DNA from: Embleya sp040605455
Lineage (GTDB): Bacteria; Actinomycetota; Actinomycetes; Streptomycetales; Streptomycetaceae
DNA: 58,396 nucleotides
Assembly: GCF_040605455.1 (NCBI RefSeq)
Contig: NZ_JBEXCV010000044.1
Span: 1 to 58,396 of the forward strand
Direction of reading: 5' to 3'
Shown: positions 8,515 to 17,115 of the stretch, in pieces
How positions within the stretch are numbered: position 1 is the first letter of the stretch
How the letters are laid out: every line of letters begins with the position of its first letter
Program-made: the position numbers and the translations under genes
Notes under the pieces: model-generated
The model's input: the letters and a program-made list of their open reading frames with translations, nothing else
Database searches by the model: none
What the model was told of the DNA's origin: nothing

Positions 8515-9327
8515 ATGCCCTTCTCGCTGTTCGGTCGCAAGAAGTCGAAGCCGGACTCGTCGGCGGCTGCCGCGCCGCCCGCCACCGCACCCTCGGCCAC
8601 TGTGCGCAGCGGCAGCGGTTCGGCGGTCTCCCTCGACAAGATCGAACGCTCCGCACCCGGGTTGGTCAGCCTCTACAAGGCGGCCGGAGTCAGCTTGGAG
8701 AAGAACCGGCTGGCGGGTGTGCGTGCCGCGGTCTACCTGGTGCTCGACCGCTCCGGCAGCATGGCGCCGTTCTACAAGAACGGCAGCGTGCAGGCGCTTG
8801 CCGACCGGGTGTTGGCCGCAGCCGCGCACTTCGACGACGACGGCACGGTGCCGGTGATCTTCTTCGACACGAAGGCGTACCAGGCCGAGGAGATCTCGCT
8901 GGACAACTACGGTGGCCGGATCGCCGCGTTGCACAAGAAGCTCGGCCACATGGGCACCACGGACTACGTGTCCGCGATGGAAGCGGTGATCGCGCACTAT
9001 CGGTCGTGTGGCGCGACCGACCCGGCCTTCGTGATCTTCCAGACGGATGGGGCGCCGAACAACGCCAAGGCCGCGGAGAAGGCCATCTGCAAGGCGGCCG
9101 GGCTGCCGATCTTCTGGCAGTTCATCGGCTTCGGCCGGGACGAGTTCCGCTTCCTGCACCGACTGGACGACCTGCCCGCCCCCAAGTACCGAGTGGTCGA
9201 CAACGCGGGCTTCTTCGAGGCCGGCGCGGACCCGAGGCGCATGCCCGACGGCGAGCTGTTCGACAACCTGATGAACGAATTCCCCGAATGGCTCCAGACC
9301 GCGAAGGCCGCGGGGGTGCTTCGCTGA
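8515..9327 (+). CDS. VWA-domain protein (TerY-like)
   Basis: A 270-residue cytoplasmic protein. Residues 1-65 are a Lys- and Ala/Ser-rich linker; 70-260 form a von Willebrand factor A domain. The metal-ion-dependent adhesion site is complete: DRSGS at 78-82, Thr in GTTD at 148-149, and Asp in QTDGAP at 178. The phrase GLPIFWQFIGFG is typical of the VWA proteins found with tellurite-resistance (ter) and related stress operons, but no other ter gene is nearby, so the role is open. Start ATG 8515 has GGGAG 8 nt upstream. No membrane segment is seen. Confidence 0.85.
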   Translation: MPFSLFGRKKSKPDSSAAAAPPATAPSATVRSGSGSAVSLDKIERSAPGLVSLYKAAGVSLEKNRLAGVRAAVYLVLDRSGSMAPFYKNGSVQALADRVLAAAAHFDDDGTVPVIFFDTKAYQAEEISLDNYGGRIAALHKKLGHMGTTDYVSAMEAVIAHYRSCGATDPAFVIFQTDGAPNNAKAAEKAICKAAGLPIFWQFIGFGRDEFRFLHRLDDLPAPKYRVVDNAGFFEAGADPRRMPDGELFDNLMNEFPEWLQTAKAAGVLR

Positions 9328-9567
9328 CCCGGTGTCTTCACCGGTGACCCCGGCGGGGTGACGGCGCTCGTGGGCCGTCGTCGCCGGCCGACCTGCCGGT
9401 CGACGCCGAGCACTTCACGGTGATACACGGTCCTGTCGACGACCTCTGGTTGACGCCCGCGCGTCGGCCCGTGGTGTCGGCGCCACCCCGGTTTGTGGTG
9501 TCGGCGGCCGGCCTGGCACGGGTGGCCGAGGGTGACGGGGCGGCCGTCGTGGGGTGGCGGCGCCGGT

Positions 9568-9733
9568 GGTCGTGGGGCGTAGGCGTCGATTTTCGTGGGG
9601 CGTTGGTGGTTGCGGGGCGGAGGCCGGCTGTCGCAGTTCGGTGGTCGTGGGGCGGCCGGCATCCGCTCTCGTGGGGCGTCGGCGGTCGTGGGGCGGAGGC
9701 ATCCGCTCTCGTGGGACGTTGCTGGTCGTGGGG
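9568..9733. repeat. Degenerate ~40-bp tandem repeats in a gene-free stretch
   Basis: The motif GGTCGTGGGG recurs with changes at 9568, 9608, 9643, 9684 and 9724, spacing 35-41 bp. The best-preserved pair shares GGCATCCGCTCTCGTGGG at 9658 and 9698, exactly 40 bp apart. The 577-bp stretch 9328-9904 contains no credible gene: all frames through it are repetitive Pro/Thr/His/Arg or Gly/Arg/Trp strings without homology. It separates the VWA gene from rarA. Confidence 0.7.
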
Positions 9734-9904
9734 TGCCGGCGTCGGAGGTGGGACGCATCGCCGTCCGGGCGACGCGCTCACGCTCGGTGCGCCGAGCTCC
9801 GCATGGCGGCGACCGGTCGTGTCGACGACGGGAGTCGGCCTGTGGCGCTCCGGGGGCGCGTCCCGGGCCGGTCGGGAGTCGACAGCGAGGGTTAGGGTCG
9901 GAGG

Positions 9905-11266
9905 GTGGATTCCGATCTCTTCACCGCTGCCGCCGAGGCCCGGCAGGCCAAAGACCCCTCACTCGCGCCGCTCGCCGTGCGGATGCGGCCGCGCGACCTG
10001 GACGAGGTGGTCGGCCAGCGACACCTGTTGGGTGAGGGGTCGCCGCTGCGGCGGTTGGTGTCGTCGGACAGTCGGGTCACTGCGCCGTCCTCGGTGATTC
10101 TGTGGGGGCCGCCCGGAACCGGCAAGACCACGCTCGCCTACGTGGTCAGCCACGTCACCAAGCAGCGTTTCGTCGAGTTGTCCGCGATCACGGCGGGCGT
10201 CAAGGAAGTGCGCGCGGTGATCGAGGACGCGCGTCGGCAGGCCGGTGCACAGGGCCGCGACACGGTGTTGTTCCTGGACGAGATCCACCGCTTCTCCAAG
10301 GCCCAACAGGACTCGCTGCTGCCCGCGGTGGAGAACCGATGGGTGACGCTGATCGCGGCGACCACGGAGAATCCATACTTCTCGATCATCAGCCCCCTGC
10401 TCTCCCGCTCGTTGTTGCTGACCCTGGAGTCGCTGACCGACGACGACCTGCGCGAGGTGGTGCACAGGGCGCTCGCCGACGAGCGCGGACTCAACGACAC
10501 GCTCACCCTCGACCCGGACGCCGAGGAGCACCTGCTGCGCATCGCGGGCGGTGACGCACGACGGATCCTGACCGCGTTGGAGGCGGGTGCGGGATCGGCG
10601 GCCGACAAGGGCGAGGCCACGATCACGCTGACCACGCTGGAGAGCGCGGTGGACCGGGCGGCGGTGCGGTACGACCGGGACGGGGACCAGCACTACGACG
10701 TGGCGAGCGCGTTGATCAAGTCGATTCGGGGCTCCGATGTGGACGCGGCGCTGCACTACCTGGCGCGGATGATCGATGCGGGGGAGGACCCGCGCTTCAT
10801 CGCGCGGCGGCTGATGATCTCGGCGAGCGAGGACATCGGGATGGCCGATCCCACCGCGCTGCAGATCGCGGTCGCCGCCGCGCAGGCGGTCGCGCTGATC
10901 GGCTTCCCCGAGGCGCGGATCACGCTGTCCCAGGCGACCATCCACCTGGCCCTGGCACCGAAGTCGAACGCGGCCTATCTGGCGATCGACGCCGCACTCG
11001 GCGACGTCCGCAAGGGCCTGGCCGGTCCGGTGCCGCCGCATCTGCGCGACGGCCATTACAAGGGTGCCGCCAAACTCGGCCACGCGCAGGGCTACATCTA
11101 CCCCCACGACGTCCCCGGCGGCGTGGCGGCCCAGCAATACGCCCCCGACGCCATCCACGGTCGCACCTACTACGAACCCACTCGCCACGGCGCCGAAGCC
11201 CGCTACGCCGACATCGCCACCTGGACCAGATCCCGCCTCACCAACCCCACCGCCACGGACGAATAA
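9905..11266 (+). CDS. rarA: Replication-associated recombination protein A (MgsA/RarA AAA+ ATPase)
   Basis: A 453-residue AAA+ ATPase of the MgsA/RarA family, which acts at stalled replication forks. Walker A GPPGTGKTT is at residues 68-76 and Walker B VLFLDEIHRF at 121-130. The sensor region ATTENPYFSI and the C-terminal tetramerisation region (SASEDIGMADPTAL, HYKGAAKLGHAQGYIYPHD) are family-typical. GTG 9905 is the start; a TAGGGT element lies 6 bp before it with almost no leader, so the mRNA may be leaderless. No terminator is obvious after the stop. Downstream genes face the other way. Confidence 0.95.
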   Translation: MDSDLFTAAAEARQAKDPSLAPLAVRMRPRDLDEVVGQRHLLGEGSPLRRLVSSDSRVTAPSSVILWGPPGTGKTTLAYVVSHVTKQRFVELSAITAGVKEVRAVIEDARRQAGAQGRDTVLFLDEIHRFSKAQQDSLLPAVENRWVTLIAATTENPYFSIISPLLSRSLLLTLESLTDDDLREVVHRALADERGLNDTLTLDPDAEEHLLRIAGGDARRILTALEAGAGSAADKGEATITLTTLESAVDRAAVRYDRDGDQHYDVASALIKSIRGSDVDAALHYLARMIDAGEDPRFIARRLMISASEDIGMADPTALQIAVAAAQAVALIGFPEARITLSQATIHLALAPKSNAAYLAIDAALGDVRKGLAGPVPPHLRDGHYKGAAKLGHAQGYIYPHDVPGGVAAQQYAPDAIHGRTYYEPTRHGAEARYADIATWTRSRLTNPTATDE

Positions 11267-11643
11267 CCCCCATCCTGCCCATCGCACCAGAGCCCCACCG
11301 AGTCGGCCACCATCGTGCGGGCCACCGAGTACGGCCGGGCGTGGCCGCCGGCGTGTGGGCCCCGGGGACGCCCGGACGTAACCGTCACCGTGTGAGCCAC
11401 CGCAGCCGCCATCCTCAACCGGCCGGCCGAACCCGTTGCCCGCACGCTCCCGCACCTACACCCACTCCGCGCCGTGCCGGGCGCCCTGCCCGTCACCCCT
11501 GCGTTGCCCCGTCCGCGCCCTGGGTCGGCTGATTCCTCGCCCTCGGGGTGGGCGCCGCGGCCCGCGCCGACGTGCTCACCGCGATCGGCACCGAGTGAGC
11601 GGGGTCGGCGCGTCCGGCCGCGCGCGGTGTACACCGCCCGGGG
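11267..11643. other. Gene-free stretch between rarA and the convergent hydrolase gene
   Basis: This 377-bp region separates two convergent genes. The open frames here are Arg/Pro/Gly-rich with no start or coding signal, so I see no gene and no clear strong hairpin. Confidence 0.5.
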
Positions 11644-12360
11644 TCAGTTCACCATCGCGCGAAGCCCGTCCGGGTCCGGCGCCGTCATCGCCTGGGCGAT
11701 CCCGGGGTCCGGCGTTCCGGTGACGGAGCCCACCACGGTGCGGCGGATCAATTCGGTCCAGGCCGGGGCCCGACGCACCATCGCGTGGCCGTCCGGGAGT
11801 TCGAAGCGGCAGACCCGTTCGGAGACCTCCCGGGCGGCCAGCGCGTAGCGGTGCGAGGACTTCGGGCTGGTGGTGTGGTCGGCCGTGCCGTGCACGATCA
11901 CCACATCCCGGCCGGCGAGGTGTGCGTACGGCTCGTCGTCCTCGATCCACGGCGCGAGGGCGCAGACCGTGCGCACACTCTCGTGCTCGGCCACGCGCAA
12001 CGCGGTACGGCCGCCCATCGAGTGGCCGACCAGGGTGACCTCGGCGTGCGGGTAGCGGGTGCGAATGCCGTCGAGCGCCCACCACGCGTCCTGGACCGGA
12101 TCGCGATCGGGCTCGTTCCAACCGCGCACCCGGTAGCGCAGCAGCCAGGTTGCGGCGCCCTCCGCGCGGGTCGCCCGATGGATGCCCCGGGCGATCGGCA
12201 CCATCCGGCGGTAGGCCAGATTGCGGGTCGACGCGGCTTGCCGACTGCGCGCGCGACCGCCGGGCAGGACCAAGACGACCGCGCGAACGTCCGTCCCGTT
12301 CGCCGGCGACCACGTACGCAGCGCGGCGAGCGGCCCGGTGGATGCGTGCGCGTCCGGCAT
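11644..12360 (-). CDS. Alpha/beta hydrolase (dienelactone hydrolase/serine esterase-like)
   Basis: A 238-residue soluble hydrolase. The nucleophile elbow GHSMGG places Ser at 114. The acid is Asp161 in HGTADHTTSP and the base His192 in GHAMV, so the triad is complete and correctly ordered. The oxyanion region is LVLPGGRARSRQ near residue 35. Substrate is unknown; the family includes esterases, lipases and dienelactone hydrolases. The start (MPDAHAST) has GGAGGC about 5 nt upstream. It is convergent with rarA and is followed in its own direction by a gene-free stretch. Confidence 0.87.
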   Translation of the reverse strand: MPDAHASTGPLAALRTWSPANGTDVRAVVLVLPGGRARSRQAASTRNLAYRRMVPIARGIHRATRAEGAATWLLRYRVRGWNEPDRDPVQDAWWALDGIRTRYPHAEVTLVGHSMGGRTALRVAEHESVRTVCALAPWIEDDEPYAHLAGRDVVIVHGTADHTTSPKSSHRYALAAREVSERVCRFELPDGHAMVRRAPAWTELIRRTVVGSVTGTPDPGIAQAMTAPDPDGLRAMVN

Positions 12361-13008
12361 GCGGAGCCTCCATGCTTCATTGCCCGTCCGGCGACCCGGA
12401 CCCCGTCATCGACCCGAGGCGGCGAATCCGACCACCGACCCCAAACCCCGAACGCCCCCGCCTCCCACGTCGTTCCCACCGCCCCACGCAAACCCCGGTC
12501 CACCCCGGCCCCGAGGCCGAGCCCGGCGCCGAGGTGGCACGGCCCGCCGGGTGGTCGATGGGCGGAGCGCGGACCCGGTGCGTGGTGCGGCCCGCGGTAC
12601 GGGCCGGCGGCGGGGTCGAGGCGGAGATCGCGTCGCCATCCCCGGCGCGGCCACCCCCGCCGACCCGACCGCCCCGCAGGCGGGCCCCTTCGCCGATCGC
12701 GAATGCACCCTGCGCCGCCTCCGCCCCTGACGGCGCGAGCGCGGCCGTCCGTCGCGGTGGCGGGCGCATGGCTGGGGCCGTGGCATGTTGCCCGCGCGCC
12801 GTTGCTCGTCCGCTACGCGACCGGACCGGGCGGGTCGGCTCACGCTCGGGTGGGGGTGCGGCCGAGGGCGCTTCGGCCGGTGGAAAGGGTCGGGTTGTTG
12901 TTGTTCGCGACGTGGGTCGACTGCCTCCGGCATCGGGCGAAGCCCGGCGCGGGGTGTGGGTGGCACGTTGGCGAACGCAGTCCCACCGCCTCCGGTTCCG
13001 GGTGTCGG
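12361..13008. other. Gene-free GC-rich stretch
   Basis: These 648 bp lie between two minus-strand genes. Open frames on both strands are long only because stops are rare at this GC content; their products are Arg/Pro/Gly strings with no domain. I see no gene or strong regulatory signal, though the hydrolase promoter must lie near its right end or further into this stretch. Confidence 0.5.
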
Positions 13009-14505
13009 TCAGAAGCCTCGGGTGCGTTTGGAGGCCGGGCGCATTTCACGGCCGGTGCGGGGCGGCGGGGACGGGAGCACGAAGCGGGCCGCCTCGGAGC
13101 CGACGTTGACGCCCGCCGCGAGGGCCAGGGCCAGGGACGCCGCGTTGACGAGGCTGCGCCAGCCGGTGTCGGTGTGGCCGAGGGCCAGCCCCAGCATGCC
13201 CTGATACATCGCGCTGCCCGGGAGCATCGGGCCGATCGCCGGGATCACGTACGGCAGCGCCGACGTCCCGTGCCACCGGGCGAGCAACTGTCCGAGCAGC
13301 CCGAGCAGTCCCGTGGCGACGGCGGTCGCGAGCACCGGTGCGGCGCCCGCCTCGCGCAGTACCTGGAACACCGCCCAGCCGACCGCGCCGCCCGCCGCCG
13401 CGACCGGCAGCAGCACCCGTCGCACCTGGACCAGGACCGCGAACGTCATCGATACCGCGCCCGCCGCGAGGAGTTGCACCACGCGGGGGTTGGCGTTGAG
13501 GTTGAACGTGCCCTCGACGTTGAACTTCACGCCCACCTGATCGCCGATGTAGATCACGATCGAGATGCCGACGATGATGCCGACGATCAGGTAGAAGACT
13601 TCCAGCAACCGGGCCGCGGCGGTGATGTAGAAGCCGGTCAGCCCGTCCTGGACGGCGGCGACCAGGGCCCGCCCGGGCAGCAGCGCGAACAGCCCGCCGG
13701 TGACCACGGCGTACGGATTGATCCCGACGCCGACCTTGATCATCGTTACCGTGATCGCGGCTGCCGGCATCGAGGCGAGCACGAACTGGTAGAACTCCGG
13801 GACGCCTCGGTCGGAGAGCAACTGCGCCAGCCGCTCGCCGATCAGCGCCGCCACGCAGGCCGCGATGGCCACGATCACCCCGCCGCCGACCATGACGCTG
13901 GCGAAGGCCGCGATCAGGCCGGCCGACAGCAGCAACAGGTTGCGCGGGTAAGGGTGTCGGTTGCGGCGGATGTCGGCGAGCCGGTGGTACGCCTCCTCCA
14001 GGGTCAGATCGGCGCCGGTGATGTCCGAGACCAACTGGTGCGCCTCGTCGAGCCGGGTGTAGTCCACCGCGCGGCGGCGGACCACCCGTTCGCCGGTGAC
14101 CGGCGGTTCGACCAGAGACGGCTGGTAGGACAGCGTGATCGCGACGAAGGTCACGTTGGGCTGGCAGCGTTCCAGGCCGTACGCGTCGGTGATGCCGAGC
14201 ATCGCCGCCTCGACGTCCTCGCCGCCCTCGCCGCTGGCGAGCAGCAATTCGCCGGTACGCAGCGCCAGGTCGAGCACGCGCGGGACGGAGGGGCCGGCCT
14301 CCGGCTTCTCCGGGGCGGGCGCGATCGGGATGCTCGCGGTGTGTCCGCTGAATCGCAGCTGGGTGCGCAGCCGGTCCTGCCACGGGCTGGCCCCGGATCG
14401 GGGCGCCGGCCGCGGTTCCGGCTCCCAGGGTGCGCGGGGACTCGGATGGTCGCGGCCGTCTTCCGCCGGCTCCTCCGGCCTGTGCCGCGAATGTTGCTCC
14501 GACAC
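13009..14505 (-). CDS. Threonine/serine exporter (ThrE) family membrane protein
   Basis: A 498-residue protein from GTG 14505, which has GGAAGGGA about 9 nt upstream. Residues 1-75 are polar and probably cytoplasmic. Residues ~80-220 form the soluble ThrE N-terminal domain (LRTGELLLASGEGGEDVEAAM, then LVSDITGADLTLEEAYHRL). About ten hydrophobic segments follow, including FASVMVGGGVIVAIAACVAA and LIVGIIVGISIVIYIG. The two DUF1212-type halves found as separate genes in other bacteria are fused here, as in Corynebacterium ThrE. The family exports threonine and serine; substrate here is inferred. It ends in a basic tail. The 298 bp upstream (14506-14803) hold no recognisable gene, only a short direct repeat CATCATGCG at 14735 and 14749. 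Confidence 0.88.
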   Translation of the reverse strand: MSEQHSRHRPEEPAEDGRDHPSPRAPWEPEPRPAPRSGASPWQDRLRTQLRFSGHTASIPIAPAPEKPEAGPSVPRVLDLALRTGELLLASGEGGEDVEAAMLGITDAYGLERCQPNVTFVAITLSYQPSLVEPPVTGERVVRRRAVDYTRLDEAHQLVSDITGADLTLEEAYHRLADIRRNRHPYPRNLLLLSAGLIAAFASVMVGGGVIVAIAACVAALIGERLAQLLSDRGVPEFYQFVLASMPAAAITVTMIKVGVGINPYAVVTGGLFALLPGRALVAAVQDGLTGFYITAAARLLEVFYLIVGIIVGISIVIYIGDQVGVKFNVEGTFNLNANPRVVQLLAAGAVSMTFAVLVQVRRVLLPVAAAGGAVGWAVFQVLREAGAAPVLATAVATGLLGLLGQLLARWHGTSALPYVIPAIGPMLPGSAMYQGMLGLALGHTDTGWRSLVNAASLALALAAGVNVGSEAARFVLPSPPPRTGREMRPASKRTRGF

Positions 14506-14803
14506 CCCGTGTGGTCCCTTCCGCCGTCCGCGATGTAGTCGTCCCGCGCCGACGGTCTCGTGCCCGGTCCGCCGTGGCGATCCGCCCGGGTGGATCGCCA
14601 CCCGGTGCCGCGACCGGAAACGTTAGCCGGTCCCGGGCACCCGACATGCTGCACCACGACGCGGCCGGGCACGCGGCCACCACGACCGCGCCCGCCCGAT
14701 CCCGGACCGGGGGGAGACTGCCCGTGCCAGGGTTCATCATGCGACCCGCATCATGCGGCACAGGGGGCCACCCGGGAGTCGTCCGGACGGGACCGGCCCG
14801 ACA

Positions 14804-15577
14804 TCACGCCTGTCCGTGCACCCCGTGCAGCAGCCGGCGCAGCGCCTCGCCCAGTTGCATCGGACCCGAGACCGGCGTCTCGAACTCGAACCGGACGTCA
14901 CACGTACGCTCGCGCCCACCGGTGCGCAGCCGGATGCCGTGTCGGTCCAGCGACACCGGTGCGACCCGCTCGTCGCAGGCCGGCGCGCCCGCCGAACTCG
15001 CCAGTCGGCACAGGTCGTTGCCGTGCGCGGCGGCGAGGTGCTGGAGCAGTTCGGCCTCGTGCTCGGCCAGCGGGTCGGGCTCGGCGTCGGCGTACTCCTC
15101 CGGCTCGACGTGCCCGGTGCCCCACAGGTCGTCGACCAGCACTTCGCCGACCTCCAGGCGCACGATGGTGCCCGCCCGCGGCGATGCGGTGGGGTCGGGC
15201 ATCAGCTCGGCCAACCGGGCGGCGGCTTTGTCGGCGTCGGTGCCGGTGGGGATGGTCAGCCAGCCCGCGATCCAGCAGTGCGCCCGGACCCGGTGCGGTA
15301 CGGCAACCGGTGCGACGTCCACCAGGTGCAGCACGGCGGCCACGTCCTCGCGCGAGGTCACCACGACCGCGGCCGTCTCACCCGGGACCAGCAGCAGCAG
15401 CGAGCCGTCCGGCTCGACCGCCCGGGCGGCCGGGACCACCTGCTCCTCCCGGTCGCCGGGCATCTCCAGGGTGGCCGAGCCGGCGAAGGCGGCCAGGGTC
15501 CGGGCGCGCTCGGCGGTCTGCGGTCGTCGGGAAGAGATATCGGTACGCCCGGCGTTGGCCTCGGTGGGAACAGACAT
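14804..15577 (-). CDS. DUF2470 / haem-utilisation-type protein
   Basis: A 257-residue soluble protein from ATG 15577 with GGAGG 5 nt upstream. The first ~165 residues resemble a divergent pyridoxamine-phosphate-oxidase-like split barrel (SLLLLVPGETAAVVVTS). Residues ~171-250 match the DUF2470 C-terminal domain (AEHEAELLQHLAAAHGNDLC, then VSLDRHGIRLRT). This two-domain layout is that of HugZ/HutZ-like proteins that bind and break down haem to release iron. Haem degradation is inferred from the family, not from a visible active site. An iron-box sequence lies 63 bp upstream and supports a role in iron acquisition. Confidence 0.8.
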   Translation of the reverse strand: MSVPTEANAGRTDISSRRPQTAERARTLAAFAGSATLEMPGDREEQVVPAARAVEPDGSLLLLVPGETAAVVVTSREDVAAVLHLVDVAPVAVPHRVRAHCWIAGWLTIPTGTDADKAAARLAELMPDPTASPRAGTIVRLEVGEVLVDDLWGTGHVEPEEYADAEPDPLAEHEAELLQHLAAAHGNDLCRLASSAGAPACDERVAPVSLDRHGIRLRTGGRERTCDVRFEFETPVSGPMQLGEALRRLLHGVHGQA

Positions 15578-15639
15578 GGCGTCCTCCAGGTGCGGCGCTC
15601 GTTGGCGACCCCTGTGTGGGCTACCGAACGCTTCGTCGT

Positions 15640-15658
15640 TAAGGTTAGGCTTACCTAA
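15640..15658 (-). promoter_or_regulatory. Iron box (DtxR/IdeR/DmdR1-type operator)
   Basis: TAAGGTTAGGCTTACCTAA matches the 19-bp IdeR/DtxR consensus TTAGGTTAGSCTAACCTAA at 17 of 19 positions. It lies 63 bp upstream of the DUF2470 gene, and 165 bp upstream of rpsD on the other strand. The expected effect is repression of the DUF2470 gene when iron is sufficient. The match is visible in the sequence; the regulator itself is not in this window. Confidence 0.8.
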
Positions 15659-15701
15659 GTGCACCGATCTTGGCAAGGCGACCCGCGTCACGGCGGCCCC
15701 G

Positions 15702-15732
15702 GCGCAGGCGACCCTCGAAGGGCCGCCTGCGC
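15702..15732 (+). promoter_or_regulatory. Leader hairpin upstream of rpsD
   Basis: GCGCAGGCG (15702-15710) pairs with CGCCTGCGC (15724-15732). The loop itself contains CCCT-CGA-AGGG, giving a stem of about 13 bp with one mismatch. It sits 90 bp before the rpsD start and could be an autoregulatory S4 target or an attenuator; this is inference from position. Confidence 0.45.
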
Positions 15733-15822
15733 GACCGGGGCGACCCGTGCGACGGCGACCCGCGCACAGGCGGCCCACCAGGACGACCCACACCGAAACA
15801 TCCCCGCACGGAGGACCCGACC

Positions 15823-16434
15823 TTGACGAACCAGACGCGCCCCAAAATCCGCCGCAGCCGTGCGCTCGGTGTGGCGCTCACGCCCAAGGCCGCCAAGTAC
15901 CTGGAGAACCGGCCCTACCCGCCGGGCGAGCACGGTCGTGGTCGCAAGCAGTCCTCGGACTACAAGACCCGGCTGATGGAGAAGCAGCGCCTGCGCTTCC
16001 AGTACGACATCTCCGAGGTCCAGATGCGGGCCGCGTTCGACCGTGCCAACAAGCACGCCGGCAAGACCGGTGACGAGCTGGTGGTCGACCTGGAGCGCCG
16101 GCTCGACGCGTTCGTGCTTCGCGCGGGCTTCGCGCGTACCGTCTACCAGGCGCGCCAGATGGTCACCCACGGCCACATCGAGGTCAACGGCGGGAAGGTG
16201 GACAAGCCGTCCTACCGGCTCAGGCCCGAGGACATCGTCGGAGTGCGCGAGCGCAGCCGAACCAAGCCGCTGTTCCAGGTGGTCCAGGCCGGCGGGTTCG
16301 CCGCCGCCGAGACCCCGCGCTACATCGAGGCCCGTCTGGACAAGCTGATGGCTCGCCTGGACCGGCTCCCGCAGCGCCGCGAGGTTCCGGTGATCTGCGA
16401 CGAGCAGTTGGTCGTCGAGTACTACTCGCGCTGA
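15823..16434 (+). CDS. rpsD: 30S ribosomal protein S4
   Basis: A 203-residue S4 protein that nucleates 30S assembly by binding 16S rRNA. The start is TTG 15823, fixed by GGAGGA about 7 nt upstream and by the family-typical opening TNQTRPKIRRSRALG. The S4 RNA-binding domain occupies about residues 90-150 (RRLDAFVLRAGFARTVYQAR, then THGHIEVNG). The N-terminal four-cysteine zinc site of other S4 proteins is absent; the only Cys is in VICDEQ near the end, as in the zinc-free S4 version. It stands alone rather than in an alpha operon, as usual for streptomycetes, and a hairpin terminator follows. Confidence 0.96.
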   Translation: MTNQTRPKIRRSRALGVALTPKAAKYLENRPYPPGEHGRGRKQSSDYKTRLMEKQRLRFQYDISEVQMRAAFDRANKHAGKTGDELVVDLERRLDAFVLRAGFARTVYQARQMVTHGHIEVNGGKVDKPSYRLRPEDIVGVRERSRTKPLFQVVQAGGFAAAETPRYIEARLDKLMARLDRLPQRREVPVICDEQLVVEYYSR

Positions 16435-16565
16435 TCCGCGAGCGCGCCCGGCGCCGCACCGCGCCGACCGCCGCCGTTCGTCGAGTCGCCGCACACCGCC
16501 GATCCGGTACCGACGCGCCGGCGATCGCGAAGCGATACCAAGTCAAGACACGCGCCACACCCACC

Positions 16566-16597
16566 GCGCGGGTTTCCTCGGACGAGGAGACCCGCGC
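16566..16597 (+). terminator. rpsD terminator hairpin
   Basis: GCGCGGGTTTCCTC (16566-16579) pairs with GAGGAGACCCGCGC (16584-16597), a 14-bp stem with one G-T pair and loop GGAC. It lies 132 bp after the rpsD stop and before the DUF948 gene. Confidence 0.65.
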
Positions 16598-16675
16598 GGT
16601 CGCGGTAGGGTCGGGTTTTCCGAGGCGGGCCACGCATGTCTGCCGCCTCGACTGATCCCACTCATCAAGGAGCGC

Positions 16676-17110
16676 ATGACGGTGTCGGGTGGCGAAGTCG
16701 CGCTGATGATCATCGCGGTGTTCTGGGCGATCCTGGTCGCCTTTCTCGCAGTGGCGCTGGTCAAGCTGGCGAAGGTGCTCAAGGAGGCCACGACCCTGGT
16801 CGCGGGAGTGGCGGACCGAGCCGTCCCGCTGCTGGACGAGGTGACCGAGACGGTCCGGGCGACCAACGCCCAGATGGGCCGGGTCGACCAGATCGCGGGC
16901 AACGTGCAGACCATGACCACGAACGCCACCGCGCTTTCCTCCACGGTCGCCGCGACCCTGGGCGGCCCGCTCGTGAAGACCGCCGCCTTCAGCTACGGTG
17001 TCCGCCGCGCGCTGTCCGCGCAGCAGCGTGCCGAGCTGAGCCGCCGGGTGCGGGTCGCGGCCAAGGCGCAGAAAGTCGCACGGCAGCGCAGCATGCGCGG
17101 GAGAGGCTGA
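16676..17110 (+). CDS. DUF948 membrane protein
   Basis: Up to 144 residues: one N-terminal membrane segment (about 8-30, VALMIIAVFWAILVAFLAVA) followed by a long helical cytoplasmic part with heptad-like spacing, typical of DUF948. No function is established. AAGGAG at 16667-16672 is only 3 nt from the ATG at 16676 but 9 nt from an in-frame GTG at 16682, so the true start may be the GTG (two residues shorter). It heads a run of genes (this, the next small gene, alaS) in the conserved rpsD-alaS interval. Confidence 0.88.
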   Translation: MTVSGGEVALMIIAVFWAILVAFLAVALVKLAKVLKEATTLVAGVADRAVPLLDEVTETVRATNAQMGRVDQIAGNVQTMTTNATALSSTVAATLGGPLVKTAAFSYGVRRALSAQQRAELSRRVRVAAKAQKVARQRSMRGRG

Positions 17111-17115
17111 GTCGA

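Noticed and set aside
9568..9733. CRISPR array
   Set aside because: Units are contiguous and degenerate without unique spacers, and no cas gene is present.
9338..9781. Minus-strand open frames with repeated PHD..RPTRADA-like phrases
   Set aside because: They reflect translation of the degenerate 40-bp repeats, have no ribosome binding site and no recognisable fold.
11785..14538. A 917-codon plus-strand open frame
   Set aside because: It runs antisense across the alpha/beta hydrolase and ThrE genes, has no domain, and its composition is that of a shadow frame in GC-rich DNA.
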